Part shown: positions 45,598 through 55,589 of the stretch, one piece after another
Numbering within the stretch: the stretch's first letter is position 1
How the letters are laid out: each line of letters starts with the position of its first letter
Source of the DNA: Catonia carolina
Lineage: Eukaryota; Arthropoda; Insecta; Hemiptera; Achilidae
Direction of reading: 5' to 3'
Length of the DNA stretch: 64,000 nucleotides
Assembly (NCBI GenBank): GCA_035578175.1
Contig: JAQMRL010000008.1
Coordinates: 9,958,883-10,022,882 of the forward strand
Translations under genes and position numbers: made by a program
The notes under the pieces: model-generated
Databases searched by the model: none
Seen by the model: only the letters and a program-made list of their open reading frames with translations
Told to the model about the DNA's origin: nothing

Positions 45598-46005
45598 AAG
45601 TTATCAAACGAAAGGCTGGTTTTAATCTCTAAGAGGTTTTTACTAAGTAAAACGAGGAGTGAGGTGGTTTACCATTGCCAACACTCACTGAGTTGAAAGA
45701 GTATGCTTATCAGCATGCCAGGCCCTCCAAAAACCATCTACTTTCCACCCTGCAAATGACATCTTCACTTCATTCACCACAGGGTCTGGCTGTATATTAA
45801 AATTCATTACTCTCAGAGGACATAACTGCGACTATAATCCGATTCACGAAAGAAAAACCTGTCTTTTAATAGCAATATCTTTTGAACTGTTTATGAAAAA
45901 ACAATTACAATACATCAAATTAAAGCTTGTTTTATTGTTGGTTACAATAAATACAATAAAAATATACATTAATATTTTTGAAAATCGATAGTGTATGTAA
46001 CAAAA
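45598..46005 (-). repeat. segmental duplication, copy 2
   Basis: Parallel to 44813-45375 without the SINE, with about 35 bp of extra sequence (GCGACTATAATCCGATTCACG region) that copy 1 lacks. Confidence 0.8.
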
Positions 46006-46333
46006 ATCTTTTTTTAATTCCTAATTTGTGTACGTTGCAATCCGTTCAATTTAAAACAATAAGCAACCCCATGATCCAATGAGATGAGGATGATGTGTAT
46101 GACGTGTAAATGAGCTGTAGTCTTGTACAGACCCAGGCCGACCATTCCTGAAAGAGTATGGTTAATTAAACCCCAACCATCAAAGTACACCGGTAACCAC
46201 TGTCTAGTATTCAAATCCGTATAAAAATAACTACCTTTACTAGGATTTGAACCAGGAACCTTCGTCTCCGGAAATCAGCTGTTAAACAGCTGATTTTGGC
46301 GACGACTTTACCTCTAGACCAACCCGGTCGGTT
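46006..46333 (-). mobile_element. family D SINE, first of a tandem pair
   Basis: Complete copy with A box, stem-loop and B box, followed by GTTATACAACAAAT. The shadow frame MNTRQWLPVYFDG is simply the SINE body and recurs in other copies. Confidence 0.85.
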
Positions 46334-46344
46334 ATACAACAAAT

Positions 46345-46681
46345 TTTTTTTTTTTTTTTTTTTAATTCCTAATATGTGTACGTTGCAATCCGTTCAATTT
46401 AAAACAATAAGCAACCCCATGATCCAATGAGATGAGGATGATGTGTATGACGTGTAAATGAGCTGTAGTCTTGTACAGACCCAGGCCGACCATTCCTGAA
46501 AGAGTATGGTTAATTAAACCCCAACCATCAAAGTACACCGGTAACAACTGTCTAACATTCAAATCCGTATAAAAATAACTACCTTTACTAGGATTTGAAC
46601 CAGGAACCTTCGTCTCCGGAAATCACCTGTTAAACAGCTGATTTTGGCGACGACTTTACCTCTAGACCAACCCGGTCGGTT
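46345..46681 (-). mobile_element. family D SINE, second of a tandem pair
   Basis: Almost identical to the first copy, sharing private variants (CATGATCCAATG, CCCGGTCGG). Flanked by ATACAACAAAT on both sides (46334-46344 and 46682-46692). Confidence 0.85.
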
Positions 46682-46692
46682 ATACAACAAAT

Positions 46693-47064
46693 AACGCATA
46701 AAAAGTGGCCTGTTTTTAACCACTTTCCCAGTATACCTAACCTCAAGGTGCTATTATTTAACCATTTCTACTTTGTTCGCGCTTACTTTGAAATGTATAG
46801 GGCTACAAAGTATTATGAAATAAAGGTTTCTACGTGTAATGTATATTTTTTGTTTTATGTTTGGCCGACTGGTTTTAAAATGGCGGCCGTTTTAAAAAAA
46901 TTATTTTGGCTACTAGTAATGATACGGAAATAATTTTCGTACTGACGGTTACATATTGGCAACAGATTGGTAAACGTGACATAATTTTTTATTATTAATG
47001 TACCCTATTTTATGCGGGGGATGAAGTTGTTAAAAAAAACTTCATGTATTTAGTTATTCAAAAA
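46693..47064. other. unassigned sequence
   Basis: Nothing recognised; contains AAAATGGCGGCCG at 46877. Confidence 0.4.
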
Positions 47065-47300
47065 GAATTCGTATCCTCTTAAAGAGTAGATACAGAAATC
47101 ATAAGTTCCGATTTCGACCGGAAGAGCCCAAAACCGGAACTCAAGAAATCAAAGTCGGAATTTGAATACAAAAATAGTGTCATTCGATTTCTTTTAAAGA
47201 GAGTACATACAGAAATCACTAATGGTTTTTGCCATTTAAATTAAAGGTAAGCCTTTTGAAAAATTATTACCAATCATAATGCGTCGTTTCATGAAAGAGT
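47065..47300 (+). repeat. family E element, 5'-truncated
   Basis: One to one and a half units and the degraded terminal palindrome ATAATGCGTCGTTTCATG. Confidence 0.75.
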
Positions 47301-47507
47301 TTTTTTGAATAAATAAACCTTTTATGAAAAGAGTGAAAAAGGAAATTTTTAACTTATGACAAATGTAACTAAAAACCCTGACACAACAAAGCCCAAAGTG
47401 TGAACTGACAAAGTTGGGTTGAGGGTTGGAGAATTAACAATTTTGTCGTACTAACTCATCCTACCCTAACCGTTGGACGATAGTTTAACAATAATATTAG
47501 TAAAACT

Positions 47508-47557
<50 letters not shown>

Positions 47558-48211
47558 AGGGTTAAGTACCTTAAAGTTACTTTAGGAAAGGGTTTATAGT
47601 TTTGATTTGTCCATAATAGTTTTAACTTAAAATATAGGGTTTAAGAGAGAAGAAAGGGTTAAAACTAAACTTTAGTTAGATTTATAAGAAAGGGCGTAAA
47701 TACAGTTAAAGGATAGAGAATGAAAGAGGATGGTGTTAAATATCATAACATACCCCTTTTCTGGTAGTCTAAAAGATAGTGGACGTATAATAGAGGTGTA
47801 TACATATATATTGGCAAGATTCCAACCGGACCGAAATTCATTGTCTGTGTCTCTCTTAGTGCAGAAAGTGATAGCGTGGCGCAAATCGAGAGAGATAGAA
47901 AATCAGGAATTGTACAAATATCAAACAAAGAAAAAAAACGACGTCGTCTACCAATGGAGATAACAAATAATACCCTAATAGTTTGAAACTGTACTAGTAA
48001 ATGGTCGGAAACCCTCGCTTATTTTACCAACACTGCATTTAACATTTAACATTTATAGTTAGTCCAATTTAAACCCTATATTGCGTACCGCTTGTTCCTT
48101 TGCTTATGTAAGGAATGTAAGACATAATGTCTGTCTACAACTTGATTGCCTTCCGCAGAGGGGAGCAATATGCGAATTGTAAAACCATTTCAGAAAACAT
48201 ACATCTAATTT
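47301..48211. other. unassigned; contains an (AAT)n tract
   Basis: (AAT)n at about 47513-47556. The frame at 47730-47963 (77 codons, ATG start) matches nothing I recognise and has no flanking signals, so it is left uncalled. Confidence 0.4.
47513..47556. repeat. (AAT)n microsatellite
   Basis: About 14 units; possibly the tail of an unrecognised retroelement to its left. Confidence 0.9.
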
Positions 48212-48850
48212 TTACTTTCTCTTGCCTATATCAAACCCCCGAACCCAAAAAATATGTTTTAAGCGATTGGTCTGTGTGTGTGTGTGTGTGTGCGTGCGCG
48301 CGCGCGCGTGTCTGTGTGTGAACAGAATATCTCAAGAACCGAACATCATACGATCTTGAAACTTTAAATTTAAGTTAGATACTACTACCGGACCCGACAC
48401 GAACATTTTCATCAAAATCGGTCAAGCGGAAGTGGTAGTTAAATCGTGTCATTTGTCACTTTTTACGATTTTCCAAAAACGACTGCTACGATGTTTTATA
48501 AAAATTGCCACATTTACTAAACTTTTTATGTTCTATAAGATAGAGTACGCGTGATGTCTTCTGAAATTCTTGGGGAGGTTGTTTTTTTTATAAAAAAAAG
48601 TTTTTTCTAAATTGCGGCTTTAATACGCATTTTAACGAAAAATGTACATATGTACATTTATATGTAGCCTACACTGTAGAAAATTTTAAATTCTTCTTTA
48701 TTTCAAACATTTTTTGTATGACGCTTGGTTTAGCGGTAATTAGCGAGTTTCTGTTTTTTTCCACGAAAATGTGTAAAAAAACTCGATTTTTTAAATATTA
48801 CAGTCTTAGTACGTACGCATTTTACGACTAAAGTGTAGGTATGTATATAA
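48212..48850 (-). mobile_element. family A element, reverse, partial
   Basis: TACTTTCTCTTGCCTATAT joins directly to CAAACCCCCGAACCC, deleting about 80 bp after the 3' hairpin arm. TG tract with (CG)n at 48271-48318. Ends before the 5' third. Confidence 0.8.
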
Positions 48851-48960
48851 TATACCAGCTTACGCTACCGCTTTGTTTTGTTGTTACTTTTGTACAGTGC
48901 TTAGAAAATTCAAGTCTTTTACAGGAAAGCAAACATTCATAATAATACAAAATTAAGATA

Positions 48961-49159
48961 GCCGGCCGCATTGGCGCAGTTGGTAACGTGCTCGCCTCTC
49001 ATCATGCGGTGCTGGGTTCGAATCCCACTCAGGCAGGGCATATTTTCATACGTTACAAAAAAATCATTTCATCCTCCATTAAACAAAAAGTTACACCCCA
49101 ACGTCGTCGCTAATGACCTCAGTAGTTGATGCGACAATAAATAAATAAATAAAAAAACA
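48961..49159 (+). mobile_element. family C SINE, full length, second tail type
   Basis: Target duplication AAAATTAAGATA (48949-48960 and 49160-49171). A-box region TTGGCGCAGTTGGTAACG, B box GGTTCGAATCC with a T-stem that pairs in four of five positions. The tail switches at CATTAAAC to AACGTCGTCGCTAATGACC and (AAAT)n. Confidence 0.9.
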
Positions 49160-49289
49160 AAAATTAAGATAAGTAATTCTACAGATTATTTTATCATGTA
49201 GTACTACAAGTTGTTTTAATAATCATTCTTACCACTAAACATTATGTGAAAAAAACGTTCCTTAGAAAGTATACTCATCAGGGCTTAAC

Positions 49290-49672
49290 ATCAAGAGTGT
49301 TAAATTGTTTGCACTTGATCTGCTAGTTCCAGGGCTACAAAAAATAGTTCTGTTTCTTATCACATGGTCGGCGAATTATATGACTGAAGCGTTTAAGAAC
49401 AGAAGAGATACACATGCAAAAGACACTAATGCAGTTATCTCCTCTGAGAGTAATGAATTTCATTATACAGTACAGCCAGACCCTGTAGTAAACGAAGTTA
49501 AAGTATCATTTGCAGGGTGGAAAGTAGATTCTTTTCAGAGAGCCTGGCATGCTGATTAGCATATTTTTCCACTCATTGAGAAAAGGCAGAGGTAAACCAC
49601 CTCACTTTTCATTTTACTTAGTAAAGTCTCAAAACGTTCAAACCAGCCTTTCAGCTGATGACCTAAACAACA
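49290..49672 (+). mobile_element. family B retroposon, diverged
   Basis: From AGTGTTAAATTGTTTGCAC to GACCTAAACAAC. The internal frame is broken by a TAG in GCTGATTAGCATA. Confidence 0.75.
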
Positions 49673-49825
49673 ATTTTGGTACAGAAAAAATAATACTTTC
49701 TAATGTTTGTTTATTAAAATATTCTAAAAAGAAGGAAAATCCGTTTTTGATCAGGTATTTTTAGAACGGGAGATAATTGGACATTTACTTTCCTACTTCA
49801 CCTATTATCATAAAGTAAATGTTAA

Positions 49826-49989
49826 TGAAGGAGGAGGAGGAGCAGGAGGAGCAGGAGGAGCAGGAGGAGGAGAAGGAGGTAAAGGAGAAGAAGAAGAAGG
49901 AGGAGGAGGAGGAGGAGGAGGAGGAGGAGAAGGATGAGAAGCAGAAGAAGGAGGAGGAGGAGGAAGAGAAGAAGAAGAAGAAGAAGAAA
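49826..49989 (+). repeat. polypurine GGA/GAA tract
   Basis: About 160 bp almost entirely purine on the plus strand: (GGAGGAGCA)n, then (GAA)n, (GGA)n and (GAA)n. The Glu/Lys-rich and Ser/Phe-rich frames across it are artefacts. Confidence 0.95.
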
Positions 49990-50465
49990 TCGCTTTTACA
50001 ATCGCATAACAAATGATCAGGAGTTGATTAATGAATGTATCAATTCAAAAAAATAATAAATAAAAAAAAATACATAAAAGATATTTATCTAATTGTGTAT
50101 CATTAAATATTAAACGTTGAAATAAGACGGGGATTTAAATTTGTAATTACGTAATGCTAACAACGATGGACGAGCGGAGCGGGCGGCTTAACTGAATTGT
50201 AAGTATTGGTAATTAGCCAAACAAATTTCTTTTGACAGGAGAAAGAAATCAACAGCTGAATAAACAATGGCTAATCTGCGTTAGAATGTCTTAAAAGAAT
50301 TGTGGATCTTTTGTTTATTTTTGTTACCCAATTGCGGACAGTATTTATATTTATCTACTAGAGACTTTCTGTAGAAAGACAATGTATTGTTACCGCGTAT
50401 AAGTTCTAAACTTCAAAATTTAACAGATGTTCGCCTTTCATGATCATTTATAAAGGAACAAAATA
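49990..50465. other. unassigned sequence
   Basis: Nothing recognised. Confidence 0.4.
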
Positions 50466-50590
50466 CAGTAGAACGTCGATAATCCGAATGTCAAATAACT
50501 GAAACGTCAAAAATCCGAACGCCATCCTAGGAATTTTCGATATTTTAATTTCCGCGCTTCCATGAAGGGCAAAAACAGTATACCGGGTGG
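50466..50590 (+). mobile_element. single pogo-like end
   Basis: After TA at 50464-50465: CAGTAGAACGTCGATAATCC, then AATAACTGAAACG and AAAAATCCGAACG, like a pogo-type TIR with subterminal repeats. No matching right end was found, and it runs into the M3 mariner fragment. Confidence 0.45.
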
Positions 50591-50640
50591 AGAAGAAAGG
50601 AGAAAAACTAGAGTGAACGAACGCTGAGAATGAGAACTAC

Positions 50641-51015
50641 AAACCAAAACAATGCGCCAGCTCATTCCGCGTTATCTGTCAAAAGGTTCCTAGCCAAGTA
50701 CAGTATCTCAGTGTTAGAACATCCATCTTATTCACCAGATCTTGTACCATGTGACTTCTACCTGTTCCCTAAGATGAATTCTGCATTAAAAGGGACCAGA
50801 TTTGAGTCTGTGGAAGCTGTAAAAGAGAAAGCGGCACGTGTCCTGAAGGAGCTGACAGAAGATGACTTCCAGCACTGTTTCCAACAACGGAAAATTTGCA
50901 TGGGGCGTTGTAGGGATAGAGGAGTGTATATTTACGGTGTTAATAAGTGGTTATGAATAAAATTAAAATTAAATTTTCTACAACGTCAGTCTCGTTATTT
51001 AATAGCCACACCTCG
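50641..51015 (+). pseudogene. M3 mariner transposase, C-terminal fragment
   Basis: Codons up to 50956 give NNAPAHSALSVKRF, VLEHPSYSPDLVPCDFYLFP, then KGTRFESVEAVKEKA and a C-terminus RCRDRGVYIYG, all typical of a DD34D mariner. The second catalytic Asp (HDNAPxH in the family) is Asn here (QNNAPAH); the third Asp is kept. The N-terminal two thirds are missing. The 3' end reads TTATTTAATAGCCACACCTCG followed by TA (51016-51017), a mariner-like TIR. It ends inside a family A copy. Confidence 0.85.
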
Positions 51016-51017
51016 TA

Positions 51018-52070
51018 TAGTACGAAGTTGAAATTTTCAACTTTAGTTAGGTACCTCAAGGGCACCCGACACGTAACATTTAATTATAAATCGGTTAAAC
51101 GGAAGTAATAGTTTATTTACGCAATTTTAACATTTTTTTTACAAAAAAACTGTACAACAATATTATCTAAAGTAATCTTATTTACAAAATTTTTTTCTGT
51201 AGAAGATAAAAAGGTAAGCTACATTTCTGCTAAAATTCTTGGAGAAGATTTTGCTCTCGTAGTAAAAAAATTGCCCTTAACAGACAGGTGGACTGTCAAA
51301 TTTATACTCAATCTGTTCGTTGCAGGGCTAAAATAAATAGTTCTGTTTCTTATCACATGGTCAGCCGATTAAATGACTGAATCATTTAAGAACAGAAGAG
51401 GTAGAGGTGTAAAAGACACTAGTCAGAGTTATCTCCTCTGAAAGTAATGAATTTCATTGTACAGCCAGACCCTGTGGTGAATGAAGTGAAGGTGTCATTT
51501 ACAGAGTGGAAAATACGTGCTTTTCAGAGGGCCCGGCATGCTGATAAGCGTAATTTTTCACTCAGTGAGGAAGGCAATTGTAAACCACCTCACTCCTCGT
51601 TTTACTTAGTAAAACCTCTAGAGGTTCAAACCAGCCTTTCGGCTGTTGACCTAAACAACAGTAAAAAAATGTTTTTTTAAGATTGGGGCTTTAATATGCA
51701 TTTTTAGACAAAAGTATATATAATTAGAAATTTAGAGAATTAAAAAATCTATAACTTTTAAACATTTTTCAACAGCGCTTTGTGTACCGTCAATTGTGAT
51801 TTTTCGTGGTACTTTATCATTGAAATCGGTAATAGTTAGGATATTTTAATGACCGACTTAAGTACGCATTTACCACAAAAGTAGGCTAAATAAATTTACA
51901 GAAAATTAAAACACTTACAACTTCTATTTCAAGCTTTTTTCTACTGAGCTTAATTTAGCGTCAATTAATGATTTCCCATATTTTTAAGTTAAACACAGGA
52001 TGGTTTTCATTTAGTGTTATTCACTCACGATTAAAATTAGGTAATGTTTTTCATTTTAAATTGTTTACAT
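51018..52070 (-). mobile_element. family A element, reverse, split by family B
   Basis: Parts 51018-51271 and 51671-52070; the 3' end was lost at the M3 mariner junction. Diverged. Confidence 0.7.
51272..51659 (+). mobile_element. family B retroposon, full length
   Basis: Exact 11-bp target duplication AGTAAAAAAAT (51261-51271 and 51660-51670). The internal frame from 51447 is open for 77 codons. Confidence 0.9.
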
Positions 52071-52425
52071 CATGTATAAACGAGGAGGAAATTTTCAAAA
52101 CGTGTTTTGTCACGGTTTTGTAATTTTAGTAAAACGGAAAAATCAATTTCTACATTTAATCTGTGTAATATATTTTAATTTTTTAATTGATGTGGTAGTT
52201 ATATGAAATTAAAAGCCGTATAAATGAGTTTTAAAACTAATTTAATCATGACAATAGTAAAATATATTAGGTTGAACGAAACATTCTTTGAACCAATCAT
52301 TTTATGGGATAATAATCAATCATTCAATGGGATAATAATTATATGTACCTTATGTTAATATTAAATGTTTTTCTGAATATTAAATAAAGAACTGAATTAG
52401 GAAAAACACCAAAAAAAATTTACTC
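52071..52425. other. unassigned sequence
   Basis: Nothing recognised; a short direct repeat, ATGGGATAATAAT, at 52303 and 52328. Confidence 0.4.
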
Positions 52426-52437
52426 ATATGTTAGTTA

Positions 52438-52716
52438 TAACAGCTGATTTTCGGAGACGAAGGTTCCTGGTTCAAATCCTAGTAAAGGTAGTTACTTTTA
52501 TACGTATTTGAATACTAGACAGTGGTTACCGGTGTACTTTGATGGTTGGGTTTCAATTAACCATACTCTCTCAGGAATGGTCGGCCTGGGTCTGTACAAG
52601 ACTACACCTCATTTACACGTCATACACATCTTCCTCATCTCATTGGGTCATGGGGTTGCTTATTGTTCTGAATTGAACAGATTGCAACGTACACATATTA
52701 GGAATTAAAAAAAAAA
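52438..52716 (+). mobile_element. family D SINE, 5'-truncated at its stem-loop
   Basis: Exact 12-bp target duplication ATATGTTAGTTA (52426-52437 and 52717-52728). The copy begins inside the stem-loop (ACAGCTGATTTTCGGAG), so the A box is missing; reverse transcription probably stopped at the hairpin. Confidence 0.9.
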
Positions 52717-52728
52717 ATATGTTAGTTA

Positions 52729-53083
52729 CAGTATCATATTAACTTCATAAATCTTTACGGCAACTTCTTCTAAACATTTGCAAAGTCCTTCCTCATCATT
52801 CTTATGTTTCATCGAAATACTTCTTCAGTTCACTCGCCACAACTTTTTGAAATACTCAAAATGTTCTTTTGGTAAATAGGACCAGTCAGAAACTTTGGAA
52901 GAGGGTCTGTCATTATTGTGATAGGTTTAAAGACAAAATATTTTTTTGAACAAAAAAAACTATGGATAAAACACTCTTTGAATGAATGGCTGATTTTCAA
53001 TGTCCACTAAACACGAGACAAATTCTTTTGTTGAAAGCATAAGTTTAGCCAATCTCAGAAGGTAAAAAGTAATAAGATTGCCT
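52729..53083. other. unassigned sequence
   Basis: Nothing recognised. Confidence 0.4.
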
Positions 53084-53094
53084 ATTTAACTCAG

Positions 53095-53488
53095 TTGTTG
53101 TTTAGGTCAACAGCCGAAAGGCTGGTTTGAACCTCTAGAGGTTTTACTAAGTAAAACGAGGAGTGAGGTGGTTTACCATTGCCTTCCTCACTGAGTGGAA
53201 AAGTACGCTTATCAGCATGCCGGGCCCTCTGAAAAGCACATATTTTCCACTCTGTAAATGACAACTTCACTTCATTCACCACAGGGTCTGGCTGTATAGT
53301 GAAATTCATTACTTTCAGAGAAGATAACTCTGAATAGTGTCTTTTACACCTCTACCTCTTCTGTTCTTAAACGATTCAGTCATTTAATTGGCTAACCGTG
53401 TGATAAGAAACAGAACTTTTTATTTTAGCCCTGCAACGAACAGATTGAGTGTAAATAATTTGACACTCCACCTGTCTGTTATGGGCAG
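53095..53488 (-). mobile_element. family B retroposon, reverse, full length
   Basis: Exact 11-bp target duplication ATTTAACTCAG (53084-53094 and 53489-53499). Open internal frame from 53309. Confidence 0.9.
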
Positions 53489-53554
53489 ATTTAACTCAGA
53501 TTTTTATTTTTTATGAGAAAACACGTTTTGAATTCTTATTAGCTCCTAAAACGT

Positions 53555-53625
53555 AGGTTACATTTTACATTGTTTACATTGGCCAGTGAAAATCGTGTGA
53601 GTAATTCTGGGGTTTCACATTTAAA
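53555..53625 (-). mobile_element. family A 5' scrap, reverse
   Basis: TTACATTGGCCAGTGAAAATCG and a broken hairpin GTGTGAGTAATTCTGGGG. Confidence 0.5.
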
Positions 53626-53934
53626 TATTAAGAAGATTTAAAAAGAATTCTTCACAGTATTATACTTTTATCTTTTTGTATTAATCTTACACTTAGAATA
53701 GTTAAGCAGTCGTATTAAACTGTACTTTAGAAAAACAAAACATAGCCTAATGTTGATACAGATAATCCGAATACCGGTTAACTGAATAAAATGCTTAAAG
53801 GCAAATACTTAAAAAGATTTTGCATTTTATTTATAAACTAGATCGAATAATGGACCACACACATTGTTCTATAGAGGAATTGTCTTTTATCTTCAAACGC
53901 TATTAATAAACACACTTTTATTGCAATTTAAAAA

Positions 53935-54005
53935 AAACACTTTTTTATGAGACAACGCGTCTCATGGCCGATGGTAATTTTTTAAAAAGGATTACTTAAG
54001 CACTA
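53935..54005 (-). repeat. family E terminal scrap
   Basis: Terminal palindrome ATGAGACAACGCGTCTCATG followed by GGTAATTTTTTAAAAAGG, the 3' end of family E in reverse. Confidence 0.65.
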
Positions 54006-54765
54006 TATTACCTCGAAAATCGAAAAAAATCTATTTTTCTAATTTTGGCACCATTGCCTTCTGTATCTTTTTCTGTGTAATTACATATAAAAATTATAAT
54101 TGTACGATAGAAATTACGGAAGCTATGCAGATTTTTGTTAAAGTAATGTTTTGACCAGAATTTATTTTAATTGAGTTAATCTGTGGAAACAATTATGAGT
54201 TGCGATATTTAAAGAACACAGAAAGCTGAGAAGGCAATGGAAAGTGTGTCAAAAGAAGCAAAACAAGAGAAAAAAATAGGAAATTATTTGAGGAAAAAGA
54301 ACAGTCTGGTGAGGATCAATATTATGGTGCAGGCCGATTTTAGGGTAAGTAAAACTTTACAGCTCATTTCCCGCAAATTCACTTTTTTCTATAAAGGTAC
54401 AGTTTTCTCAAAAACTATTTGACTTTGAAGGCTGAAATTTTTTGAGCATGTTTCCCAGTATAATTGTGACATATGGTACTAAAATCATTGCAATATTATT
54501 ACTAAGTTCGAAATAAATATAAAATTCTACAAAAAAAATTAAATATTATGTTTGAATTTTTCAAAAGAAATTCTCGAAATGGTATCGCTAGCTCTATATT
54601 AATAATTCTAGTACCAGAGCTTAAAACGATGTCATAGAAAATGCAAAAAAATTAAAGTCCTAACTCTTAAAGGTTTCTTAGAAACGTGTACCTAAAAAGA
54701 GGTCAATTTAACATGGGTTAGATAGGAAGCGTAGTGCTCCCCTTAATATTTTAGGAAATTCAAAA
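54006..54765. other. unassigned sequence
   Basis: Frame 54237-54422 (Lys-rich, ATG start) is unsupported. Nothing else recognised. Confidence 0.4.
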
Positions 54766-54912
54766 AGCTAAAATTTTAATTTCAAGCATTTTTCTCTACA
54801 GAGCCTAGTTTAGAGTTAATTACTGATTTAACGTACTTTTTAAGTTGTACAGAGATTGAATTTAATTTTACATTGGCAAGAAAAAGTAGTTTGAGTGTTT
54901 CACACCAGATTT
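54766..54912 (-). mobile_element. family A 5' fragment, reverse
   Basis: TTTCTCTACAGAGCCTAG to TGAGTGTTTCACACCAGA, with a deletion before ACATTGGCAAG. Confidence 0.75.
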
Positions 54913-55516
54913 TATTATTTTGTTGTTATACGTATAAGCAAATGACAAAATAAAACATCCAACGTTAGATAAAAATTTTGTAATCGAATTTTTTGATAGA
55001 TATTTATTTCTTTTTATTTCCTGTACTCAATCAAATTCACGTGAAGCATTAAAATATAGTCGCGTATATAAAAACTACCCTTTTAAAAAATTATGTCTTA
55101 AAAAACAAGGGATATAACAGGCAACAAAATAGCCATTTAAAATGTTAGAGAAAGGTAATAAAAATGAATTTTAGGGATAGCTGGAAACAATAAATTCACT
55201 TGTAGAGTGTACTGAGGATACACAAATATTTTATATGAGAGAAAAGGACAATTTCAGTTGTCCAAACGTTGTTATAATAATATTCATATAGATAATATCA
55301 ACTGATAGCGTAGTGGTAGGGTGTGTAAACAACGAGGAAATGCTTCACCCCGCCTTTCTCTTCTCCTGAATTTCACCTCCTCTGCATCTCCTCATTCCAC
55401 TCATCTCCTGGTAAATCTCCGCTATAAATGGTCGAATAGCAGACAACTAATATTATCTCTATTACAAATTATACATATGCACTGGGTGTTCAAGAAAATT
55501 TTAATGTAATTTTTTA
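54913..55516. other. unassigned; one A-box-like motif
   Basis: TAGCGTAGTGGTAGGG at 55307 resembles a pol III A box but no B box follows. The frame 55321-55509 starts at GTG and has no support. Confidence 0.35.
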
Positions 55517-55588
55517 ATATCATTAATGTATGTACGTTGCAATCTGTTCAATTCAAAACAATAAGCAACCCCATGACACCATGAAATG
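55517..55588 (-). mobile_element. family D SINE, 3' scrap
   Basis: GTACGTTGCAATCTGTTCAATT and AACAATAAGCAACCCCATGAC only. Confidence 0.7.
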
Positions 55589-55589
55589 A

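Noticed and set aside
46014..46562. Recurrent 66-codon frame MNTRQWLPVYFDGWG (also 52508-52708)
   Set aside because: It is the body of the family D SINE. The frame exists only because copies are similar, and diverged copies lose it.
49785..50016. Glu/Lys-rich protein or its antisense Ser/Phe-rich frame
   Set aside because: Artefact of the GGA/GAA polypurine tract.
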